Source of the DNA: Kineosporia corallincola
Lineage (GTDB): Bacteria; Actinomycetota; Actinomycetes; Actinomycetales; Kineosporiaceae
Reading direction: 5' to 3'
Assembly (NCBI RefSeq): GCF_018499875.1
Contig: NZ_JAHBAY010000003.1
Location: forward strand, 372,001-436,000
DNA length: 64,000 nucleotides
Position 1 is the first letter of the stretch, and the number at the start of each line of letters is the position of its first letter. Below are positions 9,479-16,891 of this stretch, piece after piece. The notes under the pieces were generated by a model, which saw only the letters and a program-made list of their open reading frames with translations, was not told the DNA's origin and searched no databases. Made by a program: the position numbers and the translations under genes.

Positions 9479-12400
9479 TTGTCCGCTCCGCTCCTGCCTC
9501 CGGCCGGCTGGTATCTCGACGTCCAGATCCCTGGCCGCGACCGGTGGTGGGACGGCGAACGCTGGACCGAGCACGCCCGCCCCACCCCTCACCCCGCCGT
9601 TCCGCGCGAAGCCCCGTGGCTGCACGAGACGCGGATCCCCCTGCTCGGCGCCCAGGCCCGGTTCGACGGAACCCGCCTGGTCGTCGAGGCCGGGTTCCCC
9701 GCCGTCGCCCGTGAGCTGGGCTCCCGGCGTCTGATCGTCGCCATGGTGGACGTCCTCGGCGTCGAGGTCTCCGAGCCCGGCACCCAGCGGCACGGGACGG
9801 TGACGTTCGATGTCCGCCCGCACCCCGTCCGGCTGCGTTTCCAGCGCGAGCATGCCGACGGAGTGCTCTGGCTGCGCGACATGATCACCGTCGCCCTGGC
9901 ACCCCGCCGGATTCCGCAGGCACCGCCGCACCTGCCTGAAGACGCCCGAAGCCTCCAGGAAGCAGGGCCGGACGCCCCGGAGGCCCGGCCCTGGCGTTCA
10001 CCCGACAACGCCGCAGAGGCCGGGCTCCCGCTGCCGATCCGTGCCCGGACCACGCCACCCCCCGGACCAGCACCTCGCCGGGCCGCGGCGGCTCCGGCCG
10101 CACCAGGTGACGAGACGGATCACCTCCAGGCAGCCCTCACCTGGATCGCCGCCAACCACGAACCGGAGCACGTGCCGGAGGCCGCCACGCAGGCCTTCCT
10201 GCGACGCGAGCCGGAGACCCTGTCGACGGCCGTCACCTGGAGCACCCCCGAGCCCGCGCCGATCGCGGAGCGAGAGCCCGGCGTGGACCCCGACACCGGC
10301 CCGGCAACACTCACCGACGCCGGCCCGGAACCGAAGTCCCGGCCGGACGGCGTCGACGAACCGGGCCTCCCCCCGGTCGCTCTGGTCGCTCCGGTCGCTC
10401 CGGTCGCCCCCGTCACCCCCGTCGCCCCGGCTGAGGCGACCGCCGAAGATGATCCGGAGTTGTCCCGGGCCACCCCGAAGGCCGAGGCGTTCGAAGCGGC
10501 CGAGACGGCCGGACCGGCCGAAGCGGCCGAGACGGCCGGACCGGTCGAGACGGCCGAAGCGGCCGAGCCGGCCGGACCGGTCGAGACGGCCGAACCGGTC
10601 GAGCCGGCCGAACCGTTCGAGACGGCCGAACCGGTCGAGACGGCCGAACCGGTCGAGACGGCCGAACCGGTCGAGACGGCCGAACCGGTCGAGACGGCCG
10701 AAAAGGCCGAAAAGGCCGAAAAGGCCAGGGTGACCGAAGCGAACGAGACAGCCCAAGTGGCAGAAACGTCCCCAGCGGTCGAGACGGTCGAGGCAGCCAA
10801 GGCCGGGAAGACGACTGAAGCGGACGAGACAACCGAAGCCAAGACAACCAAGGCCGACAAGACAGCCGAGGCCAACGAAACAGCCGAAGCGGCCGGGGCA
10901 ATCAAGGGCGGCAAGGCGACCGAGACGACCGACGCGAACGAGGCAGCCACGTCGGTCGAGACGGCTACGACGGGCGCGGCGGTCAACACGGTCGGCACAG
11001 CCGAGGCGGTCGAGGCGAACGACCAGGTCAATCCGGCGGGAACGCTCGACGCGGCCGGCATGGCAGAAACAGTCGACGTGGTCGGCACAGCCGAGGCGCT
11101 CAAGGCAGCCGAAGCACCCCCGGTGGTCGAGGCGACGCAGAAGGCCACAGCGACCGAGCACTCGCCCGCCGACGAGAGCAGGGGCAAGACAGCGGAAACT
11201 CCGGACGACGCGTCACCGGCTTCGCTGCCCACGCTCGTCTCGCGGCAGGCCGGCATCTCCGCCCCGCAACCGGACGCGGCGAACCACCAGGACCCGACAG
11301 CGCCCGAGAGCTCGATCCCGCTGCAAGGCTCGGCAGTCTCGGAAAACTTTCCGGCGTCCGAGAGCTCGCAGGCCACCCCAGGATCGGTCGCGTCTCCTCT
11401 CACCACCCCGGCACGTCCGGCCGCCCCGGAGACCGCCGCTCTGCCCCGCATCGGCATCCCCTTCCCCGCGAACCACGCAAAGCCCTGGGCCGCAAGGCCA
11501 TCCGCACTCGATCAGCAGCCTGCCCCGCGCCCGAACGATCCGCCGACCAGCCATCGCGCGCCGCAGCCCGATTCCGAGGCCCAGCCCCGCACCGACGACT
11601 CGGCGCAGAAGGCCGGGGCGATTCCCTCGGCACCGGTCAGATCCGCTCTGCCGCCCGACGCCACGGCACCCATTCCCCTCGCCGTCGCCAGGAGTCGCAG
11701 AACCTCGGGCACTCCTGAGACCGCTCGCACCTCACCGGCCGCGAATGCTCCTCAACGCATGGACGAAAGCCCGCTTTCCGGCGCTCGCAGGCCGATCACG
11801 CACGGTCCCCAGTGGTTCGGGCCGGAGCAGACCGTCGAGGTCGGATCGTTCGTCCTGCCCGGCCTGATCTATGTGGGACGCCGCTCCCGCCGCTCGGAAC
11901 GCCTCAACGGCGAGCCGGGGCTCATCGACCCGGGCCTGGACTCGGCCACCGGCACCCCGGACTGGACCGGTGACGGAATCGGCAAGAACCCCAGCTATCA
12001 CACCCTGAAAACCGGCCAGCGCAACGCCTATCTGTCCTGGCTGGCTTCCGGGCGCCGGGAACCCGCTGCTCCACCGGCGGTTTTCGGCACCATTTTCCTC
12101 TACGGCCTCGAACGGCGCATCATGGTGGACGCCCACGGCGGCGACCAGCGGGCCCGCGCCGAGATCTCCGCGATCGTTGCCGAGGTACGGCGCCTGAAAA
12201 CCGTTTTCGCGGAGAACGAGGCCTTCGGCACGAGCGCTGACGCACTCGTCGAGGCAGCCGCCTGGGTCGAGGCCGACGGGGCCGTCGACCTGGACGCCGA
12301 CCCCGGCCCCGACCTCGACGCCACTCTCGACAACGACCCCGGCCCCGGCCGAAGCCGGCCGCCGGCCGAGCCCCCGACCGTGTGGCTGCGCCGCCGGCTG

Positions 12401-12820
12401 GGTGAGTTCGCCCGTCAGGAAAGGCCTTTGCCGGCATCGTGGGCCCTCGCCTGGGCGACCGCCGCTCCCGGCAACCCGCTGCCGCCTCTGGTGACCCGGC
12501 GCCCGGCGGAGTTCGCTCCGCTGTTCCGCACCCGCTACCACGAGCATCACGGCCAGGGCCTCGTGATCAGCCCGGACGGGCCGCCCCTGAGCCTGTCCTA
12601 CCGGCCGGCAGCCGGCGATCTGCCCCGGATCGAGCTGACGTTCGGCGTACCCGACGTCGTCCATGCGCCCGACACCCTGAAGGCGATCTCCGCCGTGGCC
12701 CAGGCCTGCGCCGACGAGCTCGACGCCTACAGCCAGTGGCTGGGTGACGACGACGGCTCCGCCACCCCGGCCGCCCTGCTCGCCGACCTCCTGACCAGGG
12801 GCGACACGTCGTCCCCGTGA
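9479..12820 (+). CDS. DUF2510 and TerB_N domain protein with a long repeat linker
   Basis: The protein is 1113 residues from a TTG at 9479; the start is uncertain. Residues 8-35 (PAGWYLDVQIPGRDRWWDGE) match the short Trp-rich DUF2510 module. A long Ala/Pro/Glu/Thr-rich linker follows. It includes near-perfect ETAEPV hexapeptide repeats (about 370-415) encoded by 18-base DNA repeats, then many Thr/Lys/Ala/Glu-rich repeats. The last 330 residues resemble the TerB_N module of tellurite-resistance-associated proteins (LPGLIYVGRR, YLSWLASGRREP, IFLYGLERRIM). The usual downstream TerB and TerB_C parts appear absent. TerB-type systems are linked to membrane or phage stress. The linker may form a flexible or coiled spacer. 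It lies just after two tRNAs. Confidence 0.75.
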   Translation: MSAPLLPPAGWYLDVQIPGRDRWWDGERWTEHARPTPHPAVPREAPWLHETRIPLLGAQARFDGTRLVVEAGFPAVARELGSRRLIVAMVDVLGVEVSEPGTQRHGTVTFDVRPHPVRLRFQREHADGVLWLRDMITVALAPRRIPQAPPHLPEDARSLQEAGPDAPEARPWRSPDNAAEAGLPLPIRARTTPPPGPAPRRAAAAPAAPGDETDHLQAALTWIAANHEPEHVPEAATQAFLRREPETLSTAVTWSTPEPAPIAEREPGVDPDTGPATLTDAGPEPKSRPDGVDEPGLPPVALVAPVAPVAPVTPVAPAEATAEDDPELSRATPKAEAFEAAETAGPAEAAETAGPVETAEAAEPAGPVETAEPVEPAEPFETAEPVETAEPVETAEPVETAEPVETAEKAEKAEKARVTEANETAQVAETSPAVETVEAAKAGKTTEADETTEAKTTKADKTAEANETAEAAGAIKGGKATETTDANEAATSVETATTGAAVNTVGTAEAVEANDQVNPAGTLDAAGMAETVDVVGTAEALKAAEAPPVVEATQKATATEHSPADESRGKTAETPDDASPASLPTLVSRQAGISAPQPDAANHQDPTAPESSIPLQGSAVSENFPASESSQATPGSVASPLTTPARPAAPETAALPRIGIPFPANHAKPWAARPSALDQQPAPRPNDPPTSHRAPQPDSEAQPRTDDSAQKAGAIPSAPVRSALPPDATAPIPLAVARSRRTSGTPETARTSPAANAPQRMDESPLSGARRPITHGPQWFGPEQTVEVGSFVLPGLIYVGRRSRRSERLNGEPGLIDPGLDSATGTPDWTGDGIGKNPSYHTLKTGQRNAYLSWLASGRREPAAPPAVFGTIFLYGLERRIMVDAHGGDQRARAEISAIVAEVRRLKTVFAENEAFGTSADALVEAAAWVEADGAVDLDADPGPDLDATLDNDPGPGRSRPPAEPPTVWLRRRLGEFARQERPLPASWALAWATAAPGNPLPPLVTRRPAEFAPLFRTRYHEHHGQGLVISPDGPPLSLSYRPAAGDLPRIELTFGVPDVVHAPDTLKAISAVAQACADELDAYSQWLGDDDGSATPAALLADLLTRGDTSSP

Positions 12821-12844
12821 ACGACCCGGACCACGGGCAGCGCC

Positions 12845-13435
12845 TCAGAAGGCCTCGTCGTACAGAGCCCGCAGTTCCGAGGAGGCCGGCCCGCTGTACC
12901 CGCACCCCCGGACGGCGCCACCCTCGACCGCCACCAGATACCTGCCGCCCACCTCGAAAGAGTCGGCCCCGAGCAGGGATTCCGAAGCGCCGCTGGTCTG
13001 GGCCACCTCCAGCACGCCGACCGGGGACCCGGCCCAGACCCGGGAGACATCGAGCGTGACCACACCGGACGAGACGCTCCGGACCGTTCCCTCCACCGCC
13101 AGTTCCACGCCGATAAGCCCGTCCGCGGAGGGCGCCGCGCACTTGAACGTCGCACCACCTCCACCCTGGACCCGCTGGACGACGGGCGCCGGCTCGTCCC
13201 TCACGTTCCCCTTCACCCCGGCGAAGATCCCGGCCGCGGCCGCCGCCAGCAGAACGGCACCGGCGACCGGCCTCGCCCGACCCGACCACAGACTCCGCCG
13301 CTGCCGGGAAACATCGGTGCGGCCGGCGTCCATGACTGAAGCGGTGAGGCCGGAAACCCGCTCGGCGGAGAGCGGTTCGAGCGACACCGCCGGATCCGCA
13401 CGACGCAGCCGGGCTCGCAGGTCGTCCTCGGTCAT
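12845..13435 (-). CDS. Probable anti-sigma factor with extracytoplasmic NTR-like domain
   Basis: This is a 196-residue single-pass membrane protein: a cytoplasmic N-terminus (about 1-50), a TM segment at about 56-75 (VAGAVLLAAAAAGIFAGV) and an external domain of about 110 residues. Its ATG at 13435 overlaps the sigma factor stop in an ATGA junction, the usual arrangement for a cognate anti-sigma factor. The external domain (CAAPSADGL, GTVRSVSSGVVTLDV, a late Cys, SGPA, Y..AF) closely parallels the lipoprotein at 13968-14411. Both resemble netrin/TIMP-like folds (inference). No zinc-finger HXXXCXXC motif is visible, so inhibition would use another type of anti-sigma domain. Confidence 0.7.
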   Translation of the reverse strand: MTEDDLRARLRRADPAVSLEPLSAERVSGLTASVMDAGRTDVSRQRRSLWSGRARPVAGAVLLAAAAAGIFAGVKGNVRDEPAPVVQRVQGGGGATFKCAAPSADGLIGVELAVEGTVRSVSSGVVTLDVSRVWAGSPVGVLEVAQTSGASESLLGADSFEVGGRYLVAVEGGAVRGCGYSGPASSELRALYDEAF

Positions 13436-13935
13436 CGCTTCCTCCTCTCGTTCCCGGTACCGGATCGTTCGAGTTCGGCCCTCAGCCGCTCCCGGGCCCG
13501 GTGCAGCCGGATGGTCGCCGCGTTCGCCGAAATGCCCAGTACCTGGCCGATCTCGGCTGCCGCCAGTTCTTCCCAGGCCCACAGCCGCAGCAGTTCGGCG
13601 TCCTGGGGACGCAGCCGCGCCAGTGCCGTCGTCAGGTCGACGGAGGCGTCGCCGGCCGGTGGACCCGGCGGATCGAGCGTGACGAGGCGGGCCACCAGAC
13701 GGTCCTGCCGGCGCCGCGAGCGCTCCGCGTTGGCCAGGCAGTTGCGGGCCACACCGTAGGCCCAGGGCAGCGGCTCGGCCGGGATCTCGGACAGCCTGCG
13801 CCAGCACACCAGCAGGGTCTCGGCGAGGACGTCCTCGGCGGTCGCCGGGTCGGTGCGCCGGGCCAGGAACCGCCGCAGCGGCTCGATCAGCTCGGCGACC
13901 AGCCCTTCGAACCGGGTACGGGTCACTGCCTCCAT
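13432..13935 (-). CDS. ECF RNA polymerase sigma factor
   Basis: This 167-residue protein has sigma region 2 (about 15-80; TDPATAEDVLAETLLVCWRR and LPWAYGVARNCLAN) and region 4 (about 100-155; RLRPQDAELLRLWAWEELAA followed by an AEIGQVLGISANAATIRLHR helix-turn-helix). The ATG at 13935 has GGGAGGG upstream. It sits between the lipoprotein gene (32-base gap) and the putative anti-sigma gene (4-base overlap), so the three form an operon. An envelope signal sensed by the paralogous external domains is the likely input (inference). Confidence 0.92.
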   Translation of the reverse strand: MEAVTRTRFEGLVAELIEPLRRFLARRTDPATAEDVLAETLLVCWRRLSEIPAEPLPWAYGVARNCLANAERSRRRQDRLVARLVTLDPPGPPAGDASVDLTTALARLRPQDAELLRLWAWEELAAAEIGQVLGISANAATIRLHRARERLRAELERSGTGNERRKR

Positions 13936-13967
13936 GCCCTCCCATGTCCGGCCGGGCCCAGATCCTT

Positions 13968-14411
13968 TCAGCCGCCGAACGCCACCTCATAATATTTCTG
14001 GAGGTCGGGGTCGTCGGCCGGGCCGCTGAGGCAGTCGGCCACCCAGCTGTCGCTGACGGTGATCAGGTAGCTCCGGCCCCGGGTGAACGTGGCGCCACCG
14101 CCCATGGCCTCCGGGGGCACCTCCGCCCGCACCCGGACCGGTCCGCCGACGTCGCCGACGAAGGTCCGGTCGACGTGCAGGGTCGCGATCCCGCCCGAGA
14201 CCTGGATGACCGTTCCGCGGAAGACGAGATCGGCGTCCCTCAGGTGTTCCGGATCAATGGGCCGGGCACAGCGGACGGTGGCGCCGCCGCTCGTCGTGAC
14301 CTCGGTGACCGAACCGGGCGTGGCACCGGCATCGGTGCCGACGTTGGCGTTGGCGGATGAGCAGCCGGCCATGGTGAGCGCGGCCAGCAGGGCGAGAATG
14401 ATCGGCTTCAT
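13968..14411 (-). CDS. Lipoprotein paralogous to the neighbouring anti-sigma external domain
   Basis: The protein is 147 residues with a lipoprotein signal (MKPIILALLAALTMAGC, lipid-attachment Cys17). The mature part has VRCARPIDPEHL, GTVIQVSGGIATLHV, a late Cys in VADCLSGPA, and a YEVAF end. All of these align with the extracytoplasmic half of the protein at 12845-13435. It is first in an operon with the sigma factor. A plausible role is signal sensing or titration of a ligand for the sigma system. The netrin/TIMP-like assignment is inference from the Cys spacing and the GTV strand. Confidence 0.75.
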   Translation of the reverse strand: MKPIILALLAALTMAGCSSANANVGTDAGATPGSVTEVTTSGGATVRCARPIDPEHLRDADLVFRGTVIQVSGGIATLHVDRTFVGDVGGPVRVRAEVPPEAMGGGATFTRGRSYLITVSDSWVADCLSGPADDPDLQKYYEVAFGG

Positions 14412-14590
14412 GGCGATTCATGTCCGGCCACGGGGCCGGAATTTCGCTCCGGCCCGGCCGATGCTGCACTCCCACCGTCCTGAAATCCTGGAAAGCCGGT
14501 ACAAGTAGCGAATATCCGTATTCTTTGAGGGCCCCACTCAGGTAGGTCCACGTGGACACCCACGCCACGCATCGTTGACGACCCTTGAGG

Positions 14591-14613
14591 TGACGTACAC
14601 CATCATGTACATG
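14591..14613. promoter_or_regulatory. Probable YefM/Phd-type operator over the antitoxin start
   Basis: A perfect 10-base palindrome, CATGTACATG (14604-14613), contains the TGTACA core known from yefM-yoeB operators. With GTACAC at 14595 it also forms GTACA-N6-TGTAC. It overlaps the antitoxin start codon, so autoregulation is expected. Confidence 0.6.
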
Positions 14614-14895
14614 ACGATCCCCTTCGGCGCCACCCACATCTCCATGGCGGACGCTCGCGCCAACCTGCGAGAACTCTTGGACAACGTGAAGACCACCCAT
14701 GCCCGCTACCGCATCACCCGCAACGGAGAGGCGGACGCGATACTCATGTCCGTCGACGACCTGGAAGCACTCGAAGAGACGCTGGAGATTCTCAGCGACC
14801 CTGACGAAGTGGCTGCCATCCGCGAAGGGCTTGCCGACATCGAGGCAGGAAATGTCTTTACCCTCGACGAAGTTCGGCGGGAGCTAGGTCTGTGA
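14605..14895 (+). CDS. Antitoxin of Phd/YefM family
   Basis: The protein is about 96 residues. The core ISMADARANLRELLDNV, followed by YRITRNGEADAILMSVDDLE and LEETLEILSD, is the standard YefM/Phd fold (DNA-binding N-terminus, toxin-wrapping C-terminus). The start may be 14605 or 14611, since the palindromic operator covers both. An upstream TTG at 14575 is more likely part of a -35 element. The stop overlaps the toxin start by four bases (GTGA), as expected for a translationally coupled type II toxin-antitoxin pair. Confidence 0.9.
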   Translation: MYMTIPFGATHISMADARANLRELLDNVKTTHARYRITRNGEADAILMSVDDLEALEETLEILSDPDEVAAIREGLADIEAGNVFTLDEVRRELGL

Positions 14896-15158
14896 CATAC
14901 AAGATCGTCCTTGCCGCATCCGCAAAACGCGATCTGGCGAAGCTACCCGAGAAGGTACTTCCAGCGGTCCTTGAGTTCATCGCCGGGCCGCTGTCACAGG
15001 AGCCACATCGCGTGGGCAAACCCCTGATGAATGATCTGCACGGCCTCCGTTCCGCACGTAGAGGAACGTTCCGGATCGTCTATCACGTCGGCGAAGCGCT
15101 GATCGAGGTACATGTGGTCCGCGTCCGGCACCGACGGGATGCCTACCGCTCCGGCTGA
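14892..15158 (+). CDS. RelE/ParE-family toxin
   Basis: This 88-residue basic protein has the RelE-superfamily pattern YKIVLAASAKRDLAKLPEKV, RVGKPLMNDLHGLRSARRG, FRIVYHV and a C-terminal VVRVRHRRDAYR. RelE toxins cut ribosome-bound mRNA; the C-terminal Arg/His/Tyr residues typical of active toxins are present. The GTG start at 14892 overlaps the antitoxin stop. The pair is chromosomal, with no mobile-element genes beside it. Confidence 0.92.
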   Translation: MTYKIVLAASAKRDLAKLPEKVLPAVLEFIAGPLSQEPHRVGKPLMNDLHGLRSARRGTFRIVYHVGEALIEVHVVRVRHRRDAYRSG

Positions 15159-15285
15159 CATCACCTCAGCGCCACCTCACCCGGCGGATGCGATCTTCAC
15201 CCGATCGCCTGCGGAGGAATCAGGTCGCGAGCGCTTCAGACAGGTGGACCACGGGTCGATGTCTCGCAGACGTCATCTCATCCAT

Positions 15286-15310
15286 CTAGATTTGATTGAC
15301 TCAAATCTAG
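15286..15310. promoter_or_regulatory. Palindromic operator of the DtxR-family regulator
   Basis: A perfect inverted repeat has 10-base arms CTAGATTTGA and TCAAATCTAG around a TTGAC spacer. It overlaps the -35 to -10 region of the promoter at 15292-15320, so binding would block transcription. It differs from the classical DtxR/IdeR box and is more like an MntR-type AT-rich dyad. Confidence 0.75.
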
Positions 15311-15320
15311 GGTCTATGTT
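15292..15320 (+). promoter_or_regulatory. Promoter of the DtxR-family gene
   Basis: TTGATT (-35) and TATGTT (-10) are separated by exactly 17 bases, ending 34 bases before the ATG at 15355. The operator palindrome covers most of it. Confidence 0.6.
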
Positions 15321-15354
15321 CATCCCATGCCCTCGGGCAGAAAGGTGGACTCCC

Positions 15355-16074
15355 ATGAACGACCACGACCTCGTCGACACCGGCGAGATGTACCTCAAGG
15401 CCGTCCTCGAGCTCGAGGAGGAGGGCGTGGTTCCGCTGCGCGCCCGGCTGGTGGAGCGTTTCGACCAGTCCGGCCCCACGGTCAGCCAGACCGTCGACCG
15501 GCTGCGCCGCAACAATCTGCTCGACCTGGGTGGTGACCGGCAGCTCGTGCTGACCGAGTCCGGGCGGGCCACGGCCGGGAACGTGATGCGCAAGCACCGT
15601 CTCACCGAGGTCTTCCTGCACCAGGTGGTCGGGCTGGAGTGGCCGCTGCTGCACACCGAGGCCTGCCGCTGGGAACATGTGATCAGCGACCACACCGAGA
15701 GCCTCGTGGCCCAGCTGCTCGGCCACCCCCGCTACTCGCCCTACGGCAACCCGATCGAGGCGGGCGTCAGCGCCGGCACCGAGAACCTGGTCCGGCACGA
15801 CGGGCACGAGCCGATCAGGATCGCCTGGATCGGCGAGCCCCTCCAGGCCGACCCGAGCGCCCTCCAGGAGCTCATGGACCAGGGCCTCACCCCCGGCGCC
15901 ACCGTCACCGTCACCGAGCGCCACACCTCGGGGGTCACCCTGGTCAATGCGGAGGACGCCGGTGTGCGGCTGTCCGGGCAGGTGGCCCGGCACATCTTCG
16001 TCGCCCCCGTGGGAGCCGACCTGTCCGGCATCCCGGGAGCCGGCGAGCCCCGCACGCTCGCGGCCCAGGTCTGA
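15355..16074 (+). CDS. DtxR/MntR-family metal-dependent transcriptional regulator
   Basis: This 239-residue regulator has an N-terminal winged helix (GEMYLKAVLELEEEGVVPLR; SGPTVSQTVDRLRRNNLLDL), a dimerisation/metal-binding domain with HRLTEVFLHQVVGLEW, CRWEHVISD and GHPRYSPYGNPI, and a C-terminal FeoA/SH3-like domain (LTPGATVTVTER). The His/Glu/Cys ligands of the family are present in the C-R-W-E-H-V segment. The ATG at 15355 follows AAAGGTGG; an open extension to 15112 overlaps the toxin and is not used. Fe2+ or Mn2+ is the expected co-repressor. No transporter lies next to it, so targets besides itself are elsewhere. Confidence 0.93.
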   Translation: MNDHDLVDTGEMYLKAVLELEEEGVVPLRARLVERFDQSGPTVSQTVDRLRRNNLLDLGGDRQLVLTESGRATAGNVMRKHRLTEVFLHQVVGLEWPLLHTEACRWEHVISDHTESLVAQLLGHPRYSPYGNPIEAGVSAGTENLVRHDGHEPIRIAWIGEPLQADPSALQELMDQGLTPGATVTVTERHTSGVTLVNAEDAGVRLSGQVARHIFVAPVGADLSGIPGAGEPRTLAAQV

Positions 16075-16081
16075 CCGGCCG

Positions 16082-16615
16082 CTACATCTTGGGATACAGC
16101 GCTCCGCGCTGGCGGATCAGCTGGGCCCTCAACCGGGGCCCGAGCAGTTCCACCACCCCCGCCGCGGGCTCGTTCGGGTAGGGCAGGTTCTCCACGAACG
16201 AGACCGCGATCGGTTCTTCCTGCGGGCCGGTGTACTCGTCCTCCAGGAAGGCTCGCTGGAGTCGGCCGCGCAGGCCGTACGCCAGGATCAGCAGCGGCAG
16301 CACCTTGACGGCTTCTTCGACGAACGGGTCGACGGTGTACGAGGCGACCTCGACCACGTGGTTCAACGGCTGACCGGTGGCCCCGGCCCACACCCGGGTC
16401 ACGGCGTACTCCAGGGCGACGGCCAGCACCCCGCACCCGTAGAAGCCCAGACCGGCCGCCAGAAACAGGGTTCCGAGCCGGACCGAGCGGGTGGGCTGCC
16501 CGAGCACGGCCAGCTGGACCACACCCCAGCAACAGGTGAAGACCATGGCGAGCATCAGCACGGCGACGTCCGTCCGCGCCGCCTCGTCCGCGACCGGATC
16601 ACACCACGAATGCAC
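16082..16615 (-). CDS. Truncated PrsW-like membrane protein
   Basis: This 177-residue protein starts at a GTG (16615) behind GGATGAAAA. It has about three to four hydrophobic segments; in the middle, TVDPFVEEAVKVLPLLI resembles the E-E-x-x-K segment of PrsW intramembrane proteases. The second half of a PrsW protein, with its further catalytic membrane motifs, is missing. A hydrophilic tail takes its place (LEDEYTGPQEEPIAVSFVEN). It may be a degenerate protease or a distinct short family. It is convergent with the DtxR-family gene, stops 7 bases apart. Confidence 0.6.
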   Translation of the reverse strand: MHSWCDPVADEAARTDVAVLMLAMVFTCCWGVVQLAVLGQPTRSVRLGTLFLAAGLGFYGCGVLAVALEYAVTRVWAGATGQPLNHVVEVASYTVDPFVEEAVKVLPLLILAYGLRGRLQRAFLEDEYTGPQEEPIAVSFVENLPYPNEPAAGVVELLGPRLRAQLIRQRGALYPKM

Positions 16616-16744
16616 TTTTCATCCGGATTGCGCACGCTACATGTTGACGCAGCGTGGCATCCGCGCACCAATCAGCTACCGCTCCGGTGATCACTACCGC
16701 ACATGGCGGGCCGCTCGCGGCCGTGAGGACAGCGGGCACACATG

Positions 16745-16784
16745 GGTTTTTGACACCACCTAACCGCTCAGGCCGGTGTCAAAA
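16745..16784. repeat. Dispersed inverted repeat TTTTGACACC, copy 1
   Basis: Arms TTTTGACACC (16748-16757) and GGTGTCAAAA (16775-16784) flank a 17-base loop. The left side, GGTTTTTGACACCACC, is repeated exactly at 47481-47496, where it again faces an inverted arm. It lies downstream of the RiPP operon and 130 bases upstream of the PrsW-like gene; terminator or operator are both possible. Confidence 0.55.
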
Positions 16785-16891
16785 CAAAAGAGCCCCTCCG
16801 GCTCAGACCACACGGTGACGACGGGACCGTGGCCCCGGCCGATCCGCCGCCAGCCCACGTCGGCCTCCCACGTCGGCCTCCCAGCCGCGAG

